Assembly: GCA_949130485.1 (NCBI GenBank)
Contig: OX422204.1
Location: 6,014,015-6,078,014 of the forward strand
Direction: 5' to 3'
Source: Agelas oroides
Taxonomy: Eukaryota; Porifera; Demospongiae; Agelasida; Agelasidae
DNA length: 64,000 bases
Positions 20,601 to 30,789 of the stretch are shown here, one piece after another; the stretch's first letter is position 1; every line of letters starts with the position of its first letter. The position numbers and the translations under genes were made by a program. The notes under the pieces are model-generated. The model was not told the origin of the DNA. It worked only from the letters and a program-made list of their open reading frames with translations, and did not search any database.

Positions 20601-23600
20601 TCCTCAAGGATCTATCTTGGGTCCCCTCCTGTTTATCATCTTCGTTAATGATTTACCAGATGTTGTAGAACACTGTACAGTGAACCTATATGCTGACGAC
20701 ACTGCCATCTATGCCTCTGATGAAGACCCTGGTTCAGTTGGGTTTGAGCTGGAACAGGACCTACAGCAGGTAGCCAACTGGATTTCGACTGATGGATTGA
20801 GGAAGAACATTTCTAAGACTCAGTTGATGGTCCTCAGTAGCAGGAAGAAGCAGTGGCTAGCTGATTCAGTCCACGTAAACATGGGAGAAGGGGAGCTACT
20901 GAGGCAGGATTTGGTGAAGCATCTGGGCCGGGGTGAATGGAAGTCACACATTGACAGAGTTCGACAAAAGTGCTTTGCTGGTCTAGCTTCTATCAGAAGA
21001 GCTGGGTATCTTCCCTGTCATGTCAGAAAACTGCTTTACCAATCCCTGGTACTTCCACACCTGGACTACTGTGCTGTAGCTTGGCACTCCTGTGGGGTAG
21101 TTACGAGTGACCGAATTGAAAGAATTCAAAACTATGCTATGCGTGTGATTCTGCGCCAACCACCTCGCACCAGTAGTGAGCAGCTGCGACAAGCATTGGG
21201 CTGGACAACACTGAGGAGAAGGCGCCAGAACGCTATGCTACGTCAAGTGCATTGGTGTTTGCAAAAGTGTGCTCCCCCTTAATTATCTGACATCCAAGTT
21301 TGTGATGAATTCTACTCTTGGCTACACTGTAACACGAGGAGCAAATAAATTGCATTTGAGCCGGCCTTACAGTAATTTCTACCGAAATTCCTATCTATCT
21401 ATCTATCTATCTCCAGTGGCTCAGAGTTGAAGACTTCCATGCATTTGATTCACTTCCACTATGAAACTGATTCCCTACCAACTTCAGTTGCTTTATACAT
21501 TGCTTTATAACTTAGCTACCACTCTGACAAGCCACAACTTGTATATAGCTCCTTGACTGCATGCATGAGTGCGGCGCAGTACGGTATACTGGTACCGTTG
21601 GGGATGCAAAATTATCGGGAGCGAGTAATTGGGGATACCTTGGATAATTTGACTTGGGGGTGCCTGAATCCCTAGGGAATATTGTTCGGGGATACCACAA
21701 ACTGGGGATATCAAATTCCCCACGACACCTGTTTTGGCTACGCTACTGGTTACACTAGGACAACCAGTGTGAATGCATAATATACATATAAAGTTCAAGT
21801 GAAGTAGTTTGCTTGTATAAGTGAGATTCAGTATGATAATGCATGTATATAATGTGATTAGTTACATTGTACGTTTCCAAGAGGTTGATTATTTATGCAG
21901 CTACCACAAATTTACTGCAAACATGCACTGGAACCACAGTGCAATACTGTGGAAAGTGCCATCAACTAGGCAACCCTTATCTAGCCAACACAACATGTAT
22001 CTTTTTGGGCTATGGTGGTAATTATGTCAGACTATATATGCACAACACAACACGAAATGTGACCACTTCCCAGAAACTGAATCTCTTTTAATCTGTACTA
22101 GAAAATGAAGCTCAAGTTGAGATAGTCTCGTCCCCAGACCCCCCTTCAACCCTCCAAGAGGAAAGGGGGGTCTGGTGAATATAGTACAAAATTTTTGTAC
22201 CTCCGCGGAATTTCGGCGGCACAATCTGATTGGCTGATTTGGCAATTATCTCACCTGTACTGGGCTTCCTTACCGCAAACCACTTAGCTTTACTCATCAC
22301 ACCTTTACAGACCTACTTAGCACACCTCCAATTTGCTGAAGCCCAGCAAGCGACTTCAAAGGCTTTGCTTTTAGCGGAATCCATAGCAATGGCTAGCCCA
22401 TGGTGTGAGGCTGTACTATATTCACCAGACCCTCCTTTCCTCTTTGGAGGAGGGTCTGGGAACGAGACTAAAGTTGAGAATGCAAGAAATTTTTAAGTAT
22501 CAACATGCTTTTTCATTGCATTTATACAAAGTGGCTACGCCATGAATAGCTAGTTATGTGATAAATAAAATCTAGGATACTTGGTCCCCGTGCTTGTTAA
22601 CTGAATCGTGAACTTATTGGCCCACCATGTGTCTCAAAATTAAGGCAAGAAAAATGCTTACCAAGGTGATGCATGGCTATAAAGTGACAACAGTATGCTT
22701 ATCTCTCCAGTAGTGTACACAGGCTTGCAAAAGCAGAGTTACTATACTAGTGCAGTGTACGTACAAACTAAGCAATATACAAAGCACTTGAACAGCAGCA
22801 GTATGTAACAAATAACTTGGAAGTATGTAATAGCACATTAGCTGGTTTATGTACTAGCTCAATCTCTACCATATTGCTGTATCTGCAGAACACTCTCTAC
22901 CATATTGCTGTATCTGTATAGTACATGTATATGTTAGTCATAAAGTATAAAGTGGCAAACTAAAGTTAGATGATCAAGAGTGTCCCAACTTGGATGTGTA
23001 TATTGCAACTCTCCATGCAGAAGAAGAACAAAGTAACCAAGGAAGCTGATGCAGAGGTTGAAGCTACAACCAAGGAACCTAAGGCTGAGGCCAAAACTAA
23101 AGAACCACCTACTCTGAAGGAGTCAATAGATACGAGTGTTAACATGACTGCCTGTTGTGCGTTCTGCAGCGTCCTCTGTATCTGCACTATTCCATCGCTG
23201 ATTCCAGTCTTCATTGCAGCTTGTGTGTTGGCCGTGGTAAGTTTGTTACTTCACAGCAGTAGTATAGTATGCTGTTTAAGTGTGTGACTGTATGGCACTG
23301 GTAAACATAATGAGCTGTGTACATTCGTATATGGACAGATCGACTAGTTTGCAAGATGTTATAAGCTATACCATGGTCACATTATTAGCTATAGTAGTCT
23401 ATCAAGCTACATTCTCTCCCATTCACCTCTAGAACGTGGTCACAGAGAGTGTCCATCTTAACGGCTATGTACATAGTGTTTGTGCATGATAACTAAAGAC
23501 TGATAGTATCACCACAAAGTAGCTCAACTGATGCTAGTGTTAGTGTATACACTAACTCTGGACTGGAAAAGATTTAACTTTCGTTTTTGCAGGATATCAA

Positions 23601-23808
23601 GATCTCTCTGTCATTTCCTCTCTTTGCTCTGTTATTTATCTAGGCTCGTAGGAAAATGGATGCTGGAGACGAAGAAAGAGCAAAGCACTTGATCTCCATT
23701 GCCAATATCATGAACATTGTTACACTGGTGTTTTACATTAGCCTGGTGATAGCTGGTGTTGTGATCATTTTCAGTTGTCTGCCAGTCATCATTATCTCTG
23801 CATCATGA
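17618..23808 (+). CDS. Dispanin A: CD225/IFITM-like transmembrane protein, 3 exons
   Basis: Reconstructed exons: 17618-17665, 23021-23236, 23644-23808; all junctions are phase 0 with gtaagt donors and AG acceptors, giving 142 residues. Exon 1 encodes a short hydrophobic start (MALLLIAQLFELSQSA). Exon 2 gives a Lys/Glu/Ala-rich segment, a Cys cluster (CCAFCSVLCIC, possible palmitoylation sites) and a first hydrophobic helix. Exon 3 begins ARRKMDAGDEERAKHL, then SIANIMN, then a second membrane helix and a stop. The spacing R-K-x(2)-GD-x(3)A-x(4)S-x(2)A-x(3)N is the CD225 signature shared by IFITM antiviral membrane proteins, PRRT2 and SynDIG. Intron 1 (5.4 kb) holds the hAT-like insertion and a LINE fragment. 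The exon 1 to 2 link rests on phase and the paralogue; an extra exon cannot be excluded. Antiviral function is not implied. Confidence 0.72.
18719..18946 (+). pseudogene. RecQ-like helicase N-terminal fragment inside a transposon
   Basis: The frame gives about 75 residues ending in a Q-motif-like LKPQQLEAVRYI and motif I FLWLPTGFGKSVCF, as in the first conserved block of RecQ-family and related DEAD/H helicases. The frame stops directly after motif I, so motifs Ia-VI are missing and it cannot encode a helicase. It lies between terminal inverted repeats, indicating a captured exon. Confidence 0.65.
18846..19199 (-). pseudogene. Zinc-finger (ZAD-like) protein fragment inside a transposon
   Basis: An ATG at 19199 starts MAILCRLCLCEL..., with CxxC near residue 5 and a second pair (ICRSCSGKV) at about residue 53. 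This four-Cys spacing resembles a ZAD/BED-type N-terminal zinc domain; a helical, Gln/Arg-rich stretch follows. The last 35 residues are antisense to the captured helicase fragment, so the original protein ended or spliced earlier, near 18945. It may be host-derived or part of an autonomous transposon; the sequence does not decide. Confidence 0.45.
20575..21412 (+). mobile_element. 5'-truncated LINE with TATC tail
   Basis: The reverse transcriptase begins abruptly at the SGVPQGSILGPLLF-type motif (here TNGVPQGSILGPLLF, 20587 onward), then YADDTAIYA and a thumb/C-terminal region ending at a stop at 21282. A 110-bp 3' UTR leads to a (TATC)5-6 tail at 21391-21413. It lacks endonuclease, ORF1 and fingers; such 5' truncation with a microsatellite tail is characteristic of LINE insertion. 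It differs in sequence from the full-length element at 8-13 kb. Confidence 0.85.
22123..22470. mobile_element. TAGYCTCGT-family element with 9-bp duplication AAGTTGAGA
   Basis: Left end TAGTCTCGTCCCCAGACC and right end GGTCTGGGAACGAGACTA; exact 9-bp duplications aagttgaga at 22114-22122 and 22471-22479. Each end folds on itself (CCAGACCCCCCTT...GGGGGGTCTGG). It lies in intron 1 of dispanin A; the paralogous intron near 27115-27135 has no insert at the matching site. Confidence 0.92.
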
Positions 23809-23924
23809 TCCTTAATCCTTTTCAGTACACATGCTGAGACATCACTAAGTACTGCTTTTGACTTTGATAGCTAATGCAGTTGTTTCAGTAATGAGTTTTC
23901 ATGACTTTTTTCTGTACACATCAT

Positions 23925-24250
23925 AGCAATTAAATTTAGCTATTCCACAAGACTTTACAGTTATCTTAATTTTATAAGTCAAGGGCAACTATAATCTGAT
24001 GTGAAACAACCTTTTCCAACAAATTAAGAGGGAAGATTGACTTCTAATACTGTCATCCAGCAGGCATAACCCTACACCAAAAAGTTCTATAGGTTAGGTT
24101 ATCGTTTATATCTTGAACAGCCGGCCCGTATTTGTTCTGAAGACCGTAATTCAAAATTATAATTTTGGAAATCTGTAAGTTTTCTCGGATGTTTTGATGG
24201 CAGTACATCATTTCACTACTGTATATAGCTTCAGATTTGACCTAACAGAT
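23925..24250 (+). other. 3' flank of dispanin A, conserved with copy B
   Basis: No gene. An ATTAAA at about 23929 is a possible polyadenylation signal for dispanin A. The stretch from about 24130 (ctgaagaccgtaattcaaaat) matches 30640 onward, marking the 3' limit of the duplicated segment just before the satellite begins. Confidence 0.5.
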
Positions 24251-25785
24251 GAGTGATGTCAACTCAGGGCTGAATTGGGGAGAAGTGTTGTGCACTATGC
24301 TTCTCGAACTTTCAGAACACATCGAATTCATGTGAAACAACCTTGTAGCTAGTCCTGGATTACTCAGTCAACTAGTGGTTCAAGCAGACTCAAAAGTTTC
24401 GAAACACATCAAATTTATGTAAAACTACATTATAGTCCTGGTTTACTCAGTCTAAATGAGGTTCAAAATGATTCGAAACTTTCAAAACACATCGAATTCA
24501 TGAAACAACTTTATAGCTAATCCTGGTTTACTCAGTCTAAAAGTGGTTCAAACAGATTCGAAACTTTCGAAACACATTGAACAAGCGAAATTAAAGTTAC
24601 TACCTTATACTCCTTGTATACTCAGTCTACTATAGTGGTTTGAACAGATTCAAAAGTTTCAAAACACCTTGAAATCATATGAAACAACCTTATAGTATTG
24701 GGTTACTCAGTCAACTAGTGGTTCGAGCAGATTCAAATGTTTCCAAACACATCAAACACATGTGAAACTGCCTTATAGTCCTAGTTAACTCAGTCCTACA
24801 GTGGTTTGAGCAGGTTCAAAACTTTCGAAACACATTTAAAGCCCTGGTTTACTCAGTCAACTAGTCGTTCGAACAGATTCGACAGTTTCAAAACACATCG
24901 AACATGCACATGTGAAACTACCTTATAGTCCAGTCAACTAGTGGTTCAAACAGATTCAAATGTTTCCAAAAACATCAAATTCATGTGAAACTAACTTGTA
25001 GTCCTGGGTTACACAGTTCGCTAGTGATTTGAACAGATTTGAAAGTATCGAAATTTGAAAGACATTCAAACACACGTGAAACTACCTTATAGTCCTGCTC
25101 TTACTGTGGTTCGATCAGGTTTGAAACTTAACTCAGTCTTAGCAGGTTTAAACCTTTCGAAACACATCAAAATCATGTGAAACTACCTTATAGTCCTGGT
25201 TAACCAGTGGTTTGAACAGATTCAAAACCTCAAACTCATTTGAAACTCCCTTATATCTATCATGGTTTACTGTGGTTCGAGCAGATTCGAAAGTTTCGAA
25301 GCACATCGAATTCATGTGAAACTACCTGGTTTACTCAATCAACTAGTGGTTCGAACAGATTCAAATGTTTCCAAACACATTGAATTCATGTGAAACTAAC
25401 TTGTAGTCCAGGTTTACGCAGTCTACTAGTGGTTCAAGCAGATTCAAAACTTCCAACTCATTTGAAACTCCTTTGTAATCTCTCAGTCTAAAAGTGGTTC
25501 GAACAGATTCAAAAGTTTCGAAACACATTGAATTCATGTGAAACTACCTTATAGTCCTGGTTAACTCAGTTAACCAGTGGTTTGAACAGATTCGAAACTT
25601 TTGAAACACATCAAAATCATATATATACCTTATAGTCTTTGTTAACTCAGTCAACCAGTTTTTCGAACAGATTTGAAACTTTCGAAACACATCGAAATCA
25701 TATGAAAATACCTTATAATTCTGGTTTACTCAGTCTAGAAGTGATTTCGAGGAGATTCGAAAGTTTTGAAACGGTAACTAGCTAT
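24250..25785. repeat. TTCGAA-rich satellite array, about 17-18 degenerate units
   Basis: Degenerate units of roughly 75-100 bp recur head to tail. Each contains ggttcgaacagattcgaaa, then gtttcgaaacacatcgaa, then catgtgaaactaccttatag and tcctggtttactcagtc. Units vary in length by internal deletions. The array separates the two dispanin copies and is absent downstream of copy B. It has no spacers and no conserved leader, so it is not a CRISPR array. Confidence 0.9.
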
Positions 25786-27489
25786 CAGCTTATTCACATG
25801 CAAAGTGTGCAGCAAAATTATACCTCCGTCAATGAAGTTTTGCTTCAAACAGGTAGTTACAATGCAATTTGCTTTCAACCTGAGGGGTCCTGCACACTCT
25901 TTTATCTGTCCACAAGTGATGAAGATAACAGCTGGGATTCACTGATACCTAGGATTGAATGACTGGGGGGTGACTGGAAGAGGAAGTCACTTATTCCCAT
26001 GACACAGGCATCTATGTAGAGTGTTTTCATTTTGGATGGTAGAATCAGTGATTTCAATGTCTTCACAATGTTTAACACAATCAAATTTAACTGAAGACTC
26101 GAGAGCTGGACTAAAATGAACCCTCACTATGACTGTGCAACCATTATAGTGTGGTAATAATTGTGCAGTACCTTAAGATAACAATATTTCATGTACTTGC
26201 TGGTATATTGGGTATGATTGTACACATTTCTGTTTAAAGCTGGATACTGTGGTTACCAAATAGTTTCATTATCAGTTACACAATTAAATGAATCTCCTTG
26301 CATGCCACATGCATGCATTTGGGATGGTGTAGTAGTGACAGTGTTTCCTCCAATGGGTTATGTTAGGATTGCGGAAGTTGAAAGTGCCATTTCCAGCTTG
26401 AAATGTCTACAATACCATAATGGTGATCTTAACAGCTTTCATTGGTTCTAATTCATCCCACCTGTTTGTAGCTATTGCATCTCCTGATTACAGATAACAG
26501 TCTGCATCGAGTTAAAGCTGTGGTTTTCATTTTTTCACAGGAAGTGGCACACTCATTTCCTCCATGCTTGTGACATCGATGGTATAAGAAGGTTATTCAG
26601 CTGTTCAATAGCTGGACTATGAAGCTTGATCAAAGCTCAGTGTACAGTGCTGCAGTTTTCCAGTGAATACAACATTGCTCAACATGGCCCTACATATCAT
26701 TGCTGGAGCAATCCAACTGGCTGGAGCAGCAGCTGTAGCCGTAAGTTGAAATAATGTTTGCTACACTTTAGGAAAACCAGTATGGATGTATACAGTTCAA
26801 GTAGCGTATATAAATGAGATTAAGTATGTGGACTGATTACATGTATTTATAGTGTGGTTAATTATATTGTAAGTTTCTAGGTGGTTGATTATGTATGCAG
26901 CTACCACAAATTTACTACAAACATGCACTGAAACCACAGTGCAATACTTTAAGTGGAGAGTGCCATCACCTAGGCAACCCTTATATCTAGGCAACACAAC
27001 ATTTATCTTTTTGGTACAGTGGTATTGCCTGGGTAATTGAGTCAGACTATATGCACAACATAACACGTAATGTGACCATTTCCAAGAAAAATCTTTTACC
27101 CTGTACTAGAAAATGAATCTAAAAAGAGATTTTTAGGTATCAACATGCTCTTTCATTGTATGTATTATATATAAAGTGGCTAAGCCAGTAGCTGTGTGCC
27201 AAAAAAAAAAAGATCTAACCAATACTTAATCCCCGTCCTTGTTTAACTGAATGATGAACTTCTTGGCCCTCCATGTGTCTCAAAATTGAGGGAAGAAATA
27301 TGCTTACTGAGGTGATGGCTATAAAGTGACGATAGTAAGCTCATCTTTTGAGGAGTGTACGTACACAGGCTTGTGAAAGCAGAATACCGGTCAGTGTACG
27401 TACAAACTAAGTAACAAAAAAGCACCTGAGCAGCAATAAATTAACAGTATTAGCTAGGTTTTGCACTAGCTCAATCTCTACCACCATCT

Positions 27490-28597
27490 GTCCATTCTTG
27501 TGTATGAGTACAAGAGTTTGCAAGTATTTGTCTACATTTTTAAAAAGATTCTGCAGCGCTCTAAATCCATGTGCACATCAACATATGAAATGTGGCTAAA
27601 CTTGCACGGGTAGAATGAAGTTTGCTTCTCCCTACCTCTGATGTAGCAATTAATAATCCTCTTGGCACGGCTTTAATCTGACGTCACCTCTAATTAACCG
27701 CGACAGCTGTTGCATAATCAATATCAGCACTCTGAAAGGTCAAGAGTCAAGCCTTGCTTAGCAAGCCTCGAGTGTAGCCTGGTGGCCTGATTTGTGTAGA
27801 TAGTGCGTAACTATACTCGTAACTTACAAGCACTTTGAAACGGTGCTGATTTTCCCGCCTGTTACCTACAGCCCCGACAGATTTGGCTGCTTTCCAAGTT
27901 ATTTGGAGGTAGTGCTTCTGCCCTAAGTGCAAACTGGAGGTTGCTTGCTCCCTTCGTTCGAGAAAAAGCTTCGTGTTTGGCAGCCTTGTAAAATTCGCGA
28001 TCGTTCCACACATTAGTACCGCCCCTTCCTGTCCTTCCTGAGTAGTGATGTAAGTGGAAAGGTGTGGCCTAGACTTATTAGTATCCAATAGGCAGGGATT
28101 TACCCCGCAGTCTTATTTGACTTCGTAACTTTGTGCGCTAGGCGTATTGTGTGCATATATATATGCTTCCCGCGGTGAGCGGTAGGCACATGCGTGCATA
28201 TATATATGCTTCCCGCGTCCAGAGGGTTAAATAAACCAGGTCTCAAATATTGACTGTTGGTTAGAAGCCATTTACTGACATTTTCTGCTGCTTACAACCA
28301 CATGCAACCACATTGCAAAATCAGAAACCCATTAGGCATGTGATTTACCGGTATATGTAACCACAAGACGTAAGGGGCTGTATACATGTGATATACACAT
28401 AACTAATACTTAGGACCATTGTGAAAAATGTGTGCTGTTAGTATAATTAGCTATAATAGAACTGCAATAGAAAGATTAATTTTTCATTTTAAAATAGACA
28501 TGACCAAGCAACGCTACTGCAAACAATATTTTCATGGAAGCTATTGTGTACCTCCATGCATGCTTTCGTATTGCTTAATACATGTACACGTTGCTCA
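27490..28597. other. Non-coding insertion-like stretch in dispanin B intron 1
   Basis: This part has no counterpart in the dispanin A intron. A tandem pair gtgcatatatatatgcttcccgcg occurs at 28149-28172 and about 28193-28216. The minus-strand frame at 27747-28088 (113 codons) has no domain I recognise. Probably repeat-derived. Confidence 0.4.
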
Positions 28598-28601
28598 TTA
28601 A

Positions 28602-29618
28602 GGTGGCACAGTACACTGGATTTTTAAGGTCAACAAACCTGGAATCCAAGCTGATAGACTTCTTTGTCTTGTTAAAATTTTAGCGCACAGTCCGTTTTGA
28701 GAGTCTCAAACCGTTCACTGTCCGTAAAATTGGGGATTTTCCCCATTTCCTGTCGGCATTGCCATCCAATAATCAGTTTATAATTAAGTTAGTTAAGATG
28801 TGGCCTGGCGGCACCCTTCATGTGGTGGTCGGAACTTTGAAAATAAGCTTAGATCGACTTAAAAAAAATAATAATAAAAAAAATAAAAAGAAGGAGTTTA
28901 GTAGAGTGCTGTAGTGTCAGTAGCTGTGAGTAGTGCGTAATGTCTGCTTGTGAAAGCAAGCTTGCGTCTAGAAGAAGCAGAAAGGCCACAGTGGCCAAGA
29001 CTGTGTTTGTTGAGTAGGCCCAGGTCTCGCGGCCGTATGCCTAGCCTAGTTGGTGACCGTGGCCAGGTGCTTCAAGTGCTGGGATGGGCTTTAACTAGAA
29101 TACGCAATTTATCGTTGGTGCTACAGTCTGACAGCCAAGGGAGCTGAACGGTGGCTGTGTGTGGAACAGAGCCGTGAGTTGTTTAGCGACATAAGGGAGA
29201 GAGGTGGGGCTAGTAATGCTTGCTTCCACTCGTGAATGAGCCCCTCCTGTAGACAAGCTGTGAATTTTTTAAAATGTGCATTCATTTTGGTGCAGTCAAA
29301 GTTGTCCATTCCAAGAGTAGTGACAAACATGAGTCTAGCCTGACTTTGAGAGTAGCTTTGAACAAAAGCTGGCATAGATTGTTTTGAGATACATTGGTGG
29401 TTGGGACGCTACCTACAGTGAGCGTGTAGATGCGTCCATCGAGTGGCAATTTGGGGTTCATGAATATATTAATGAGCTACTAAAACCCTTTTTAAAATTA
29501 GGCAAAGCAAGATTGCCCTAAAGCAAACCCTAATCCTGGAACTAGGAGTAACCCTGGTCCTGACAGTAACCCAGGTTTATGTTTTCGTTAACCTCCGCCG
29601 AGTGACGACCGTGCCACC
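28602..29618. mobile_element. TTAA-flanked element with GGTGGCAC ends
   Basis: The left end GGTGGCACAGT mirrors the right end ACCGTGCCACC. Both are flanked by TTAA (28598-28601 and 29619-29622). The dispanin A intron at about 22940 reads gtcataaagtataaagtgg, an uninterrupted counterpart of the B sequence ctcattaa/gtatgaaatgcc, so A preserves the empty site. TTAA duplication is used by piggyBac and Kolobok superfamilies. Only short unsupported frames lie inside. Confidence 0.75.
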
Positions 29619-29964
29619 TTAAGTATGAAATGCCAAACCAAAGTTAAAAAACATCAAGAGTGCCCCTCAACTTGGATGTGTAGCAATATGTCAACTCTCT
29701 ATGCAGATAAATAACAATAAAACAAAGGAGGCTGATCCAGAGGCTGAAGCTACAACCAAGGAACCTATGGCTGAGGCCAAAACTATAAAGAACCACCTAC
29801 TCTGAAGGAGTCAATAGATACGAATGTGATCTTTACTGCTTGTTGTGGAATCTGCAGTGTCCTCTGTATCTGCACTATTCCTTTGCTGATTCCAGTCTTC
29901 GTTGCAGCTTTTCTGTTGGCTGTGGTAAGTTTGTTACTTCACAGTAGTAGTATAGTATGCTGTT

Positions 29965-29976
29965 CAAGTGTGTGTG

Positions 29977-30018
<42 letters not shown>
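29965..30018. repeat. (TG)n microsatellite in dispanin B intron 2
   Basis: A nearly pure TG run of about 20 units; the matching position of copy A (23270-23290) has only gtgtgtgac. Confidence 0.95.
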
Positions 30019-30019
<1 letters not shown>

Positions 30020-30789
30020 CTGTATGGCACCGGTAAACATAACGAGCTGTGTACATTCGTATATGGACAGATCGACCAGTTTGCAAGTTGTTATAAGCTA
30101 TACCATGGTCACATTATTAGCTATTACAATTAAGTTGTCAGAGAGTGTCCATCTTAGTGGCTATGTACATAGTGTTTGATGATAACTAACTGACAGTCCC
30201 ACCGTAAAATAGCCCAACTGATGCTAGTGTTAGTGTATACAATAACTACTGTAGCTAATTGGACTGGAAAAGTGATCTTTCGTCGTTCTGTCATTTCCTC
30301 TCCCTGCTCTGTTATTCATCTAGGCCCGTAGAAAAATGGATGCTGGAGATGAGGAAGGAGCACAGCACTTGAACTCCATTGCCAATAACCTGAACATGTG
30401 TACACTGTTGTTTTACATTATCCTAGTGATACTTGGTGCTCTGTTCATTCTACTTGGTCTGCCATTCATCATTATTTATGCATCATGATCCTTAGTCAGC
30501 TTTTCAGTACCTGGGATGACCTTTTTCTGCACACATCATAGGAACTTTTTCCACAAGACTATACAATAGCTACATCTTTAAAATAGTAATGATGTGTAAC
30601 TACTGAAATGTCTATATCTTGAACAATCAGTCTGTTGATCTGAAGACCGTGATTCAAAATCAAGCAAGTTTTCTGAGAATCTTTTTCATCATTTCACTAC
30701 TGTATATAGCTGCAGATTTGTCCCAACATAAATGTGTGACGTCAATTCAGGGCTGATTTGGGGAAAAGTGTTGTGCAGTTTGTTTCAAA

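Larger units (their letters stand above)
17705..21748. mobile_element. hAT-like insertion of 4 kb with nested elements
   Basis: Ends CAGTGGCGTAGC (17705) and GCTACGCTACTG (to 21748) are inverted, and both sides carry the exact 8-bp duplication gttacact (17697-17704 and 21749-21756). The paralogous intron at 26755 reads gtttgctacacttta with no insert, giving an empty site. Inside are a further inverted end at 18193-18204, a second hAT-like element (18493-19641) and a 5'-truncated LINE (20575-21412). No hAT transposase was recognised, so the 4-kb size probably reflects nested insertions into a non-autonomous element. Confidence 0.75.
26684..30488 (+). pseudogene. Dispanin B: CD225/IFITM-like paralogue with 2-nt insertion
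   Basis: Exons at 26684-26740 (MALHIIAGAIQLAGAAAVA), 29707-29924 and 30324-30488 correspond one to one with dispanin A, with the same splice sites. Exon 2 is 218 instead of 216 bases: two extra bases (TA) in aaaactataaagaacc at about 29785 shift the frame and bring TGA nine codons later. Beyond it the CD225 part is still open and conserved: FTACCGICSVLCICTIP, then exon 3 ARRKMDAGDEEGAQHL, IANNLNM and a final membrane helix. The promoter with TATAAGAA is preserved. It may be a recent pseudogene, a polymorphic null or a sequencing error; the well-kept downstream part favours a recent event. No in-frame ATG precedes the CD225 part after the shift. Confidence 0.72.

Noticed and set aside
24250-25785. 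CRISPR-like regular repeats
   Set aside because: Units are degenerate, contiguous and without spacers, in a eukaryotic context; a satellite explains them.
29121-29375. Minus-strand frame inside the TTAA element as a transposase exon
   Set aside because: No recognisable catalytic motif, and it is short and bounded by non-coding sequence.
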